A DNA stretch of 64,000 nucleotides from positions 3,720,001 through 3,784,000 of the forward strand of contig NZ_OZ244925.1 of the NCBI RefSeq assembly GCF_965221945.1. Reading direction: 5' to 3'. A program made the translations under genes and the position numbers. The notes under the pieces were generated by a model. That model did not search any database, was not told the DNA's origin, and saw nothing but the letters and a program-made list of their open reading frames with translations. Position 1 is the first letter of the stretch, and every line of letters starts with the position of its first letter. Shown here piece after piece: positions 9,367 through 18,013 of this stretch. Source of the stretch: Poriferisodalis sp965221945. Lineage in GTDB: Bacteria > Actinomycetota > Acidimicrobiia > Acidimicrobiales > Poriferisodalaceae.

Positions 9367-9849
9367 ATGGCACGCGCGGTGTCTCTTCCGATTTCCGAGG
9401 ATCTCGCTGAACGTCTGCGCGCCGAGGGTGAGGCGAGCGACCTACCGCCGCCCGTGTTGGCCGCCTCGCTCATGGATGAGGGCCTGAAGACCCGCCAGTT
9501 CCCCGGCATCGTGTACATGGACGGTCCATCGGGACGCCGGGCCAGCTTGGCCGACGGTCCGGATGTCTGGCAGATCATTCGGGCGCTGCAGGAAGTGCCG
9601 GCGGACCAGCACGACCCTGTCGAAACCGTCTGCATCGAGTCGGATTTGCATGAGCGGCAGGTAGATCTCGCTGTCCGCTTCTTCGAGGCTTACCCCGATG
9701 AGATCGAGGCAAAGATCGAAGACAACCGTGCTGCTGCCACGCTCATCGACGAGATGATCGCAGAGCGCGATCAGGCAGTAGCGCAAGGAAATACAGCGAA
9801 GTACAAGCGAGCCAAGACGCAGCGCAGCTACTCGGGTCCAAGTCTCTAA
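9367..9849 (+). CDS. Antitoxin paired with a PIN-like toxin
   Basis: 160 residues. The first third reads like a short DNA-binding region (LPISEDLAERLRAEGEAS). The middle has the pattern FPGIVYMDGPSGRRA...GPDVWQIIRAL known from DUF433-related antitoxins that precede DUF5615 toxins. The C-terminal third is a charged helix, probably the toxin-binding arm. It is directly followed by the toxin gene 7 nt downstream, the usual antitoxin-first order. A TANNNT box 7 nt before the ATG suggests leaderless expression and possible autoregulation. I infer the role from order and pattern; exact family is uncertain. Confidence 0.65.
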   Translation: MARAVSLPISEDLAERLRAEGEASDLPPPVLAASLMDEGLKTRQFPGIVYMDGPSGRRASLADGPDVWQIIRALQEVPADQHDPVETVCIESDLHERQVDLAVRFFEAYPDEIEAKIEDNRAAATLIDEMIAERDQAVAQGNTAKYKRAKTQRSYSGPSL

Positions 9850-9856
9850 TCCGCGA

Positions 9857-10219
9857 ATGCGGTGGCTTCTTGATGAGATGTTGCCGTACGCAACCGCGGA
9901 CATCCTTAACGAACAAGGCCACGATGCCGTGAGCGTCGCCGAGACCGAACTGCGGTCCGCTGCCGATGAAGTGGTCTACGCGACGGCCGTGGAACAAGGC
10001 CGCGTCGTGGTCACCGAGGACGAAGGCGATTTTGGACGCATCCTGAGGCAGGCGTTTGAAGCGGGTGACACAGTGGTTCCTGTGGTCGTGGTTCGCAGGA
10101 CCCGGCTCGGCCGTGGTGGTGCGATGCCGAACAACTTGGCCAGAGCACTGCATAGCTGGTCGGTCGACAATCCCGAGCCCTTTCTCGGTGCTCACTATCT
10201 GGATGCACGCCATCATTAG
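9857..10219 (+). CDS. DUF5615 (PIN-like) toxin
   Basis: 120 residues matching the DUF5615/Mut7-C-like PIN fold: LLDEMLPYATADIL at the N-terminus with the first acidic residues, LNEQGHDAVSVAE, then GRVVVTEDEGDFGRIL carrying the later acidic pair. Such proteins are predicted RNases of TA pairs. All expected acidic positions are present, so it looks intact. It follows the antitoxin gene within 7 nt. It is the first module of the insert next to lhr. Confidence 0.75.
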   Translation: MRWLLDEMLPYATADILNEQGHDAVSVAETELRSAADEVVYATAVEQGRVVVTEDEGDFGRILRQAFEAGDTVVPVVVVRRTRLGRGGAMPNNLARALHSWSVDNPEPFLGAHYLDARHH

Positions 10220-10631
10220 TTGAAGCGAGGGCGGCGCTGTTTCCGATGAAGAGCGCACATCACGACATGGCTAACGTCGGTGGCATGGTTTGGCTCCATC
10301 GGCGTCGTGATCTCCGGTTACGACCACTCTCGGACCTGCACGATGAGTTCTCGGCACGGCCACATGCCCAATCGATGCTGGACGACGCTGAAGACGAGTT
10401 GGCGAAGCGTGGGCGCCTGAGTGTTCCGCACGCGGACCAGCGGTCCTGAACAACAACGGCACAGATCGGGGCTGCCAGCTCCCGGGCCGGCCATCGCTAG
10501 GCGATCTGCCAGATAACCCTCCAGCGAATCGAAGCTGGGCTGGGCCTGCGGGGTGTAAGAAGCCAGCGCCGATATTCATTCGAACGGCCAGTGTGCGGCA
10601 GGCAACACGCTTATGGAGTTTCGCGCCTGGT
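10220..10631. other. Gap without a convincing gene
   Basis: About 410 bp between the PIN-like toxin and the convergent PIN gene. A possible 67-codon frame at 10246-10449 has no recognisable motif, no good ribosome site, and a composition no better than the other frames. I see no hairpin or repeat worth naming. It may be decayed sequence at a module junction. Confidence 0.5.
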
Positions 10632-11045
10632 TCAGTCGATGGATCCTCGTGGGACGACCCACTCGCATTGTTGGCCGGTCACCTCTGCGATGAAGTCGTA
10701 GTCCTTGTCGTAGTGCAGCACAGTGAGCTGTTCGACTTCTGCTGCCGCCGCGATCAGCAGGTCAGGGATCGACCTTCCTTTCAAGCCCCGCTCCGCAAGC
10801 AGGCGCTGCGTTTGACGAGCACGACGTACATGATCGGCCGACGTCTCGATCAAGTGCAGTTCGTCGAGACTGTTTGCCAACTTTTCCCATTCGTCGACGT
10901 CGCGAGCCGAGAAGCCGATCTCTAGGTCGCTGATGCCCGCACGTGCTGCGCGGCCTGCGGCGACGAGCGGCTCGGCCACCGCGCGAATAGCGTCAGACGA
11001 CAGCCTGGTCAGCACACTGGTGTCGAATATGTGAGTCAGCTCCAC
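10632..11045 (-). CDS. PIN-domain nuclease coupled to a restriction gene
   Basis: 137 residues with a full PIN (VapC-like) set: Asp in IFDTSVL, Glu in SDLEIGF, Asp in GRSIPDLLIAAAA and Asp in LHYDKDYDFIAEVTG. It should be a magnesium-dependent RNase. Its GTG start lies 10 nt inside the end of the restriction-modification gene, so it is probably translated by coupling from that transcript. No antitoxin gene is adjacent: upstream is the R-M gene and downstream is empty. Either the antitoxin is elsewhere, the R-M protein restrains it, or it is a remnant of a TA pair kept by chance. Confidence 0.82.
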   Translation of the reverse strand: MELTHIFDTSVLTRLSSDAIRAVAEPLVAAGRAARAGISDLEIGFSARDVDEWEKLANSLDELHLIETSADHVRRARQTQRLLAERGLKGRSIPDLLIAAAAEVEQLTVLHYDKDYDFIAEVTGQQCEWVVPRGSID

Positions 11046-14000
11046 GCGCTCTTACGGTCCTCGAACTCAAAGTCCGCCAGGGTGTCGAGTGCTTTCGTGA
11101 CCCGTTGCGGCTCACTTGCGTCCTTGATTTGAGGCAGCTCTGACTCCGAGCCATGCGTGCGATGCGCACCTAAGGGCCAGCCGCCTTGGGCTTCGATGAT
11201 GTCGTCGATCTGGTGCATGATGCGCGGTGTCTCGGCGAGGGCAGCGCAGATTCGTTGGTAGGTCTGAATGTCCTCGAAGTCGAGGACGCGTCCCTTGCGG
11301 TCTTGGAGCCACTTCTTTGCCGGCTGGTACCCGCCGATGGTGAATTCCCATGCCTGAGGCGAGACGCCCTCGAAGTGCTGATCCCGGTTGATCCAGACTC
11401 GACCGGGTGCATCGTCCGCCGGTCCGCTGTAGCGGACGCCCTCTACCTTTCCAGTTCCTGGCACCGCGAAGGACGGCTTGTCGTCTCCATCTGCGTCCAT
11501 CAGGTGGAGCGACACGAGCTCTGCGCCGAGTCCCGCCAGGCCAGCAAACAGATCTCGACTTCGCGGCAGCGGGACGCGCGGGAAATCTGACTTCAAGAAG
11601 TCGGCGTATCGGCGTCTGTATTCCGGACTGTGGAGCACTGCGTAGATGTAGTGAAAGGCGTCCTCTGGCCCGAACGTCGACTCCAGATCGCCTGGGTTGT
11701 CCGGGGCGAAGCGCATTCCGACCGAAACTGCAAACGCCTCGGTGAACTCCGGTGCAAGATTCGGTGAGCGTTGGTCGGCACCGAGGCCCATTCCATCACC
11801 ACCTTGTGGGTACAAGTACAGGGGGAACAGGCAGTTGCCGCCTCGCCGGAACAGATTGAAGTCCGTCGGCGCATTCACGGCGATCGCAACATCCCAGCTG
11901 CTGGACCCGACGACGTTGCCTGCGCGACCAGCTGCCAGGCCAAGATTCGACCCGGCCAACATGTGATGCATGACATCCGATCGCGGCCTGCAAATGAAGC
12001 CGCTGGCCGTACCCGTGTAGTACGTGGCCCTGACGTCGAACGGCCGGTAGAGAATCGGCTTGACGTGCTCATTCGCATCGGCATGTGACCGGATGTCTTC
12101 TTGCGCAGATGTGACCTTCCAGTCTTGGGAGTCTTCCCCGAGTTCGTATTGTTGCCGCGCTGCATCTCCGGTGAGACTGGTGAAGGCCTCGGCGACGCGG
12201 CGCATGTCGTCTTCGGTCCACTGGATAGCGATCTTGTCCCGTGCCGTCACGATGCCCACCGAATTCACCTGTGCGATGTCCGTAAGTTTCCAGCCAGCTT
12301 CGAATTCGTCGAGCAGGGCATAGTCGCGCGGCACGAAGAAGTAGTCCGGCGCGCGGGGCGAAACTTCCCGCCACGGGGTGCTAGCGATGTCGTTCTCAGC
12401 CAGCCACGCGTACTTCCCCGATTTCTCGTCGCCCCGCTTGCCCCAGAGATCGGCATGCATGACTTTCGCTAGGCCTCCAAGGCTGTCACCGTGCCTGACG
12501 AAGATCCCGATTGCGACGCCTTGCTGGATGTCGAAGACGTTCTGGTCGGGGCCTCCGTCTGGGGTTTGTTCCCTTCGCTTGGAGTTGCCGTGCAGGTCGA
12601 GCAGCCAGATCTCGTCAAAGGTCTCCATGAGCGACTGGCGCATCCCGCGGAACGTCGGATTGTCGAGGTAGCTGTGATTCGTGACGAAGCCGAGCACGCC
12701 CTCACCGGTCTGCCCGATACGCCACTGCGCGAATCGTATGAACTTCACGTAGTCGTCATTGAGCCACTTTGGATTGCGCTCGTCGAGCGGCTCGCCGTCG
12801 ACCGTGAAGTAGCTCTCCGGGTCCTCGGCGACTCGGCCTCGCAGCAGATCGTTGATCCACGGGCCCTTGTTCGCCGAATGACCTGAGTAGGGCGGATTGC
12901 CGATGACCACCATCACCGGATGGTCGCGCTTGATTGCGTCGGCATCGCGAGCCTCGCGGACGATTTCGCTGGCGAACATTGGCCCGCTTGCGGTCTCGTG
13001 CGCCTCAGCAAGGGAGTTTGTGAGGTACACGCCCAATCGTTCCCCTTCGGGCATGACGAACTGGTCAGACTCGCCGCTGATTTCCAGAGCGAGCTTCAGG
13101 TGGCAAATGGCGTACGGCGCCATCAGCAGTTCGAACCCGAACAAGCGCGGTAGCAAGTGCTTCTGTACGTATGGCTCCCAAGCACCAGCAAGTCCAGTGT
13201 CAGCGAGACTGGTGCGGACATGCGACACGACCTCGCGAAGAAACGTGCCCGTGCCAGCCGCCGGATCAAGGATTAAGACCTTCGGGAGCTTGCGCGTCTG
13301 TCCGTCTTCTGCGGACAACTCCACTTCGGCAGTATCAGCTAGACCGGCGTTCAGCCCAAATCGCTCGCGTAGCAGCCAATCGACGCTTCGGACGATGTAC
13401 GAAACGACTGGTTCCGGCGTGTAGAAGACGCCGCGCAGCTCGCGAAGCTTCGGATCGTAGGCAGCCAAGAAGTCCTCGTAGAAGTGAACGACGGGGTCTT
13501 CTTGGCGCGTGGGCCTCCCGAAACCCTCCAAGATCGCTGCCATGTCGGCGCGTGCGAGCAGCAGGGCCAAGTCGTCAATGATCCATGCGATGCGAGCGTC
13601 GGTGTTGGGTCCGGCGATGTGCCCGAAGACATCTCGCAGGAACGGCGTGGTCTGCGCGAATACCGCCGACTGCCGAGTGAACGCCGCTGGCTGCCCATCA
13701 TGGAGGCACCGCGCAGCGAAGAGTCCGTAAGCGGCCGTCTGCGCTTGCAGGTCGGCGAAGTCGCGAATGCTGAGATTGTTGATCAGCACCTCTCGATAGC
13801 TCGCCAGCAGTCCTGTCAACGCTGAGGCACTACCGGCATCGTGCGTCAGGAGCTGTTCGATGGTGTTACGCAGCAGCCTCGTCTTGGATGCCATGCGCCT
13901 GGCGAGGTCAGCTGGCTCTCCGACAACGGGCACTTCGGCATCGAAGAAGTCGGTGAACAACTCTCGTACGGAATCGTCGCCGCCAGTTTCCACGGACAGG

Positions 14001-14407
14001 CGCCCAGCGCTGTCGAGCTGTCCAAGCCTTGCCTTGGCGCGCAGTTCTCCGTTCGCGAACCAACGGAACTCCAAGTAGTCGGTGAGGATGAGATTGGGCA
14101 GTGCCTCGCGGTACCGCTGGAGCTGCTCGCTTTCCTCTTCGGCATCGAGATTTGTGCCGATGTCCTTGCACTCGACATGTCCGATGGGAACCTGCTGTTG
14201 CTCGACAACGAAGTCGGGCGCGCCGTAGTCCGCGTGCGTCGGCTCGTTGATCGCATCGACCCCTTTGCCGCCAACATCCTTCAGCAGCTTCTGCAGCGCG
14301 GGCCGGTAACTGTGCTCGGTCGCCTGTCCACTGCTGAAAGTCCTACGCAGGGATCGGCGGTACTCGGCGAACGGCACTGGGAACTCCTCGACATCGCGAA
14401 TGGACAA
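11036..14407 (-). CDS. Type ISP (single-chain) restriction-modification enzyme
   Basis: 1123 residues combining nuclease, methyltransferase and specificity regions. The N-terminal PD-(D/E)xK site is visible (APDFVV, Asp65; HVECKD, Glu79 and Lys81). The adenine-N6 methyltransferase motifs are DPAAGTGTF near 385 and NPPYSG near 502. The C-terminal part (DFPRVPLPRS, then VWINRDQHFEGV and WEFTIGGYQPAKKWLQDR) matches the specificity end of type ISP enzymes. No separate helicase domain is present, so it is nearer single-chain type IIG/ISP without the translocase. The start is TTG. The region has lower GC than its neighbours (33 of 60 in the line at 12061), which suggests transfer. Confidence 0.85.
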   Translation of the reverse strand: MSIRDVEEFPVPFAEYRRSLRRTFSSGQATEHSYRPALQKLLKDVGGKGVDAINEPTHADYGAPDFVVEQQQVPIGHVECKDIGTNLDAEEESEQLQRYREALPNLILTDYLEFRWFANGELRAKARLGQLDSAGRLSVETGGDDSVRELFTDFFDAEVPVVGEPADLARRMASKTRLLRNTIEQLLTHDAGSASALTGLLASYREVLINNLSIRDFADLQAQTAAYGLFAARCLHDGQPAAFTRQSAVFAQTTPFLRDVFGHIAGPNTDARIAWIIDDLALLLARADMAAILEGFGRPTRQEDPVVHFYEDFLAAYDPKLRELRGVFYTPEPVVSYIVRSVDWLLRERFGLNAGLADTAEVELSAEDGQTRKLPKVLILDPAAGTGTFLREVVSHVRTSLADTGLAGAWEPYVQKHLLPRLFGFELLMAPYAICHLKLALEISGESDQFVMPEGERLGVYLTNSLAEAHETASGPMFASEIVREARDADAIKRDHPVMVVIGNPPYSGHSANKGPWINDLLRGRVAEDPESYFTVDGEPLDERNPKWLNDDYVKFIRFAQWRIGQTGEGVLGFVTNHSYLDNPTFRGMRQSLMETFDEIWLLDLHGNSKRREQTPDGGPDQNVFDIQQGVAIGIFVRHGDSLGGLAKVMHADLWGKRGDEKSGKYAWLAENDIASTPWREVSPRAPDYFFVPRDYALLDEFEAGWKLTDIAQVNSVGIVTARDKIAIQWTEDDMRRVAEAFTSLTGDAARQQYELGEDSQDWKVTSAQEDIRSHADANEHVKPILYRPFDVRATYYTGTASGFICRPRSDVMHHMLAGSNLGLAAGRAGNVVGSSSWDVAIAVNAPTDFNLFRRGGNCLFPLYLYPQGGDGMGLGADQRSPNLAPEFTEAFAVSVGMRFAPDNPGDLESTFGPEDAFHYIYAVLHSPEYRRRYADFLKSDFPRVPLPRSRDLFAGLAGLGAELVSLHLMDADGDDKPSFAVPGTGKVEGVRYSGPADDAPGRVWINRDQHFEGVSPQAWEFTIGGYQPAKKWLQDRKGRVLDFEDIQTYQRICAALAETPRIMHQIDDIIEAQGGWPLGAHRTHGSESELPQIKDASEPQRVTKALDTLADFEFEDRKSAWS

Positions 14408-14408
14408 C

Positions 14409-14477
14409 GTGAGTCTCGCCTCAGGGTGTCACATGGTCTCCCAAGTAGCGGGACGACTCACGAGAGGATGGACTCAC
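14409..14477. promoter_or_regulatory. Repeated GACTCAC motif upstream of the R-M gene
   Basis: GACTCAC occurs at 14455-14461 and 14471-14477, and its complement GTGAGTC at 14409-14415, next to the R-M start codon. The spacing suggests binding sites for a controller, but none is encoded nearby. Confidence 0.3.
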
Positions 14478-14480
14478 GGT

Positions 14481-14540
14481 GAGGAGCTTGAATTCACGCG
14501 ACTCCCCGCCGGCTACAAGGACCCCACACTGCGAACCTGA
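14481..14540 (+). pseudogene. Remnant of a second lhr 3' end
   Basis: The frame ends RLPAGYKDPTLRT and stop, like the true Lhr end TPGYRGPTLRA. Over the last 35 nt it agrees with the lhr end (9281-9315) at 27 positions, by my count. It lies on the far side of the defence insert and in the same orientation. I read it as the other boundary of an insertion or replacement at the lhr 3' end. Confidence 0.6.
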
Positions 14541-14613
14541 GAAATACCTGAACGTACGCACGGTGATGGCGTGCGTAGAGTTGCCCGTCGGTTGTCAAAA
14601 TCCTGGAGGCTCC

Positions 14614-15360
14614 GTGTCTGTCTTGGCTCCGCCCATTCACGCCGCGGCGCAAGCCATTGCGGCATCGAAGATCTATGGCTCGGGGGACACCGCCGTGCGT
14701 GCCCTTGACGCCATCGACGTGTCGTTCGAACAAGGCCGTTTCACGGCGATCATGGGCCCGTCTGGCTCGGGCAAGTCCACGCTGATGCACTGCATGGCAG
14801 GTCTCGACACGGTGACCTCGGGTCAGGTGCTCATCGGCGATGTCGATCTGTCGCAGCTGTCCGAGCGCGACCTGACGTTGCTGCGTCGTGACGCCGTCGG
14901 GTTCGTCTTCCAAGCGTTCAACCTGGTGCCGACCCTGTCCGCAATCGAGAACATCACGTTGCCGATGGACCTCGCCGGTGCGAAAGGCGACGGCGACTGG
15001 ATCGACGAGGTCGTCGACGCCACCGGTCTGGCCGACCGTGTGCGCCACCGACCCAATGAGCTGTCAGGTGGCCAGCAGCAGCGCGTCGCCGTGGCTCGCG
15101 CACTGGCAGGGCGGCCGCAGATCATCTTCGCCGACGAGCCGACAGGCAACCTCGACTCCAACACCAGCGCGGAAATCCTGAGCTTCGTGAAGCGGGCCGT
15201 GACCGAGATGGGTCAGACCGTGGTGATGGTCACCCACGACGCGGTGTCCGCTTCCTACGCCGACCGGGTGGTGTTTCTCGTCGACGGCAAGATCGTCGAC
15301 GAGCTCGCCGACCCGACACCGGAGCGCATTCGCGCACACATGAACCAGCTCGGCGCCTGA
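14614..15360 (+). CDS. ABC transporter ATPase, MacB/LolD type
   Basis: 248 residues. Walker A GPSGSGKST (about 48-56), Q-loop FVFQAFNLVPTLSA, signature LSGGQQQRVAVARAL (about 150), Walker B IIFADEPTGNLD and the switch histidine VMVTHD. The Q-loop sequence and NLD are typical of the LolD/MacB group, which power mechanotransmission exporters rather than channels. GTG 14614 is chosen because GGAGG stands 4 nt before it; a longer frame upstream would run through the lhr remnant. The two FtsX-type permeases that follow complete the system. Confidence 0.9.
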   Translation: MSVLAPPIHAAAQAIAASKIYGSGDTAVRALDAIDVSFEQGRFTAIMGPSGSGKSTLMHCMAGLDTVTSGQVLIGDVDLSQLSERDLTLLRRDAVGFVFQAFNLVPTLSAIENITLPMDLAGAKGDGDWIDEVVDATGLADRVRHRPNELSGGQQQRVAVARALAGRPQIIFADEPTGNLDSNTSAEILSFVKRAVTEMGQTVVMVTHDAVSASYADRVVFLVDGKIVDELADPTPERIRAHMNQLGA

Positions 15361-15388
15361 CTGGCGTTCGACGAGACGAGCTGTCGCC

Positions 15389-17965
15389 ATGCTGCGCCTA
15401 GGCCTGAAATCGCTTCTGGCCAACAAGATCCGATTCGCGCTCACCGCGAGCACCATCACCATCGGCGTCGCGTTCGTTGTCGCAGCGTTCGTGACCGCCG
15501 ATTCGCTGCGTGACACGTTCGGCGATCTCGCCGAGGACATCAACACGGGCACGGAGTTCACGATCCGAGGACAGCTGGCCTTCGGCGACCTCACCGAGGG
15601 TGACCCGCCGCCCGTGCCCGAGAACTTGGTCGAGAGCGTCCTCGCCGTTGAGGGCGTCGCCGCAGCAGAAGGCGGCTTCTTCGTGGACGGCGTCGTCCCC
15701 GTGGACGGCAGTGGCGTGGCGGTCACCACCTTCGGGCCGCCCGTCGCGGGCGCCAACTGGACCGTCGACGAAACGATCTCGCAGTTCTTTCTGATCACCG
15801 GCGAGCGACCGGTCGGGATGACGGAATTCGCGCTCGACGTGGGCACCTTCGCCGACTACGACTTCGAGCTCGGCGAGCACTACGAGGTCATCACACCAAC
15901 GGGGCCTCGCACGTTCACGCTGACCGGCACGATGCAGTTCGGCTTCCCAGACAATGCGGGCGTCGGCGCCACGTTCTCTATCTTCGACAAGGAGACGGCG
16001 CAGGAAGTCCTCGGCTACGGCGACGAGTTCGATCAGATCGGCGTGCGTGTCGAACCAGGCGCAGACCTCGCAGCGGTCGAGCAACAGCTCTCCGCAGTGC
16101 TGCCCGACGGCGTCGAGATCATCAGCGCCTCCGACGCCACAGAAGAGTTCAGCGACGCCTTCGAGACCTTCATCGGGCCGCTGCAGACAATCCTGCTGGC
16201 GTTCGCCTTTGTGGTGCTGTTTGTCAGCGCATTCATCATCTCGAACACGTTCAACATCGTGCTGGGCCAGCGGGTTCGTGAGCTGTCGCTGCTGCGGGCC
16301 GTCGGTGCGACGCCGCGCCAGGTGCGCCGCTCGGTGCTGACCGAGTCGTTCGCCATCGGCGTCGTCGCGTCGGTCGTGGGCCTCGGACTGGGCATGGCGG
16401 GCGCGCTGGGGATACGTGCAATATTCTCGACGTTCGCCGAAGGGCTGCCGGCGGGGTCGTTGCCGCTCAGTCTTCGGACGGTGATCTGGGCAGCCGTCGT
16501 CGGCGTCGGCTTCACCGTGATGGCGTCGCTGGTGCCCGCTATCAAGGCGTCGCGCATCTCGCCGATGGCCGGCCTGCACGACGAGTACGCCAGCACATCC
16601 CGGCAGGGCAACGTGATGCGCCCCGTCGTCGGGGCGGTGCTGTTGGCAGCAGGCCTGGCACTCACCGGGTGGGCACTGTTCGGAGACTTCGACAGTGCAA
16701 CGCCTCAGCTGATCACCCTCGCCGCCGGCGGCGCGATCGTCTTCATTGCCGTGGCCGTGCTCAGCCCGTTGGTTGCCGGAGCCATCGTGGGCGCCATTTC
16801 CCGACCGTTGCCCGGGTTGTTGGGCACACCCGGCCAGCTCGCGCGCAACAATTCGATCCGCAATCCTCGGCGCACGGCGGCTACGGCGGTCGCGCTGACG
16901 ATTGGCCTGTCGCTGGTGACGATGGTCGCAGTGATGGCCGAGTCGCTCAAGGTGTCGTTCGGCGAGCGGTTCAGCACCGCAGTGACGGCCGACTTCGTCA
17001 TCACCGCCAACACTCAAGCCGGTCTGCCCAAACCCGCGGGCTCCGAGCTTCGTGCAGCAGGCATCGGCACGGTCGTCGCTTTCGATTTTGACCGGGTGGA
17101 GCTCACGGGACTGCGTGACGTCGACGGGTTCGTCACCGAGCTCATCACGGATATGACGGCGGTCGACGTGGCAGGACTAGGCGAGGTCGCCGACCTCGAC
17201 ATCACCGCCGGCTCGCTGGGCGGGTTCGACCCCGCAGCGGGCTTGCTGATCCATGAAGATGCTGCTGCCGACTACGGCCTCGACATCGGCGACGAAGTTG
17301 TGCTGGGTTTCGTGAGCGGTGACTCCAGGGTGGTCTCGGTGGAGGCTGTCTTCACCCGGAATGCACTGTGGAGCAACTGGATCATCGACCAGTCGTTGTA
17401 CGCCGAGGTGTCGACGGCTTCGTTCGACGACATCTTGCTGGTGGCGACCACGATTGATGATCCCGAAGCTGCCCGCGCATCAGTCGACCAGGTGCTCGAG
17501 ACCTATCCGCAAGCCGACGTCGACGACCGCCAGGAATTCCAGGCCGGCATCGAGTCGAACCTCGACACCGTGCTCGTGATTTCCACGGTGTTCTTGGGCT
17601 TTGCGCTCCTCATCGCGCTGATCGGCATTGTCAACACGTTGACGCTGTCGGTGTTCGAGCGGACCCGTGAGATCGGGTTGATGCGCGCTGTCGGCATGAC
17701 CGGCCGCCAGCTGCGCCGCATGATTCGATGGGAAGCCGTCGCTGTCGCCCTGTACGGGGCGCTTGTCGGCCTGGTCCTCGGCTTGGCATTCGGCATCGCC
17801 ACGATCGCCGCGATCCCCGACGACATCATCGGCACCGTGGCAGTGCCGATTGTGTGGCTTGTCGTGTTCCTGGTGCTCTCACTGGTGTTTGGGCTGATCG
17901 CAGCGCTGTTCCCCGCGTTCCGGGCGAGCAGGATGAACGTGCTCGCCGCCATCGCGGACGAATAG
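15389..17965 (+). CDS. FtsX-type ABC permease (first of two)
   Basis: 858 residues with two FtsX modules. A first membrane helix near residues 10-32 (FALTASTITIGVAFVV) leads into a large extracellular domain, three helices (about 265-410), further helices around 420-480, a second extracellular domain, and three C-terminal helices ending SRMNVLAAIADE. The conserved cytoplasmic turns RVRELSLLRAVGATPRQVRRS and FERTREIGLMRAVG are present. Such proteins act with LolD-like ATPases to move lipids, peptides or lipoproteins across the envelope. Substrate unknown. It starts 28 nt after the ATPase gene. Confidence 0.87.
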   Translation: MLRLGLKSLLANKIRFALTASTITIGVAFVVAAFVTADSLRDTFGDLAEDINTGTEFTIRGQLAFGDLTEGDPPPVPENLVESVLAVEGVAAAEGGFFVDGVVPVDGSGVAVTTFGPPVAGANWTVDETISQFFLITGERPVGMTEFALDVGTFADYDFELGEHYEVITPTGPRTFTLTGTMQFGFPDNAGVGATFSIFDKETAQEVLGYGDEFDQIGVRVEPGADLAAVEQQLSAVLPDGVEIISASDATEEFSDAFETFIGPLQTILLAFAFVVLFVSAFIISNTFNIVLGQRVRELSLLRAVGATPRQVRRSVLTESFAIGVVASVVGLGLGMAGALGIRAIFSTFAEGLPAGSLPLSLRTVIWAAVVGVGFTVMASLVPAIKASRISPMAGLHDEYASTSRQGNVMRPVVGAVLLAAGLALTGWALFGDFDSATPQLITLAAGGAIVFIAVAVLSPLVAGAIVGAISRPLPGLLGTPGQLARNNSIRNPRRTAATAVALTIGLSLVTMVAVMAESLKVSFGERFSTAVTADFVITANTQAGLPKPAGSELRAAGIGTVVAFDFDRVELTGLRDVDGFVTELITDMTAVDVAGLGEVADLDITAGSLGGFDPAAGLLIHEDAAADYGLDIGDEVVLGFVSGDSRVVSVEAVFTRNALWSNWIIDQSLYAEVSTASFDDILLVATTIDDPEAARASVDQVLETYPQADVDDRQEFQAGIESNLDTVLVISTVFLGFALLIALIGIVNTLTLSVFERTREIGLMRAVGMTGRQLRRMIRWEAVAVALYGALVGLVLGLAFGIATIAAIPDDIIGTVAVPIVWLVVFLVLSLVFGLIAALFPAFRASRMNVLAAIADE

Positions 17966-18013
17966 GGCATCGAGGGACGACACCGGCAAGGCTGGGCAGG
18001 GAAGGGTGAAGCA

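Noticed and set aside
10246..10449. A 67-codon frame downstream of the PIN-like toxin
   Set aside because: No motif, promoter box or ribosome site. Left as an unassigned gap.
15398..17017. A 539-codon minus-strand frame
   Set aside because: Antisense to the first FtsX-type permease; Arg/His/Gln-rich, no domain.
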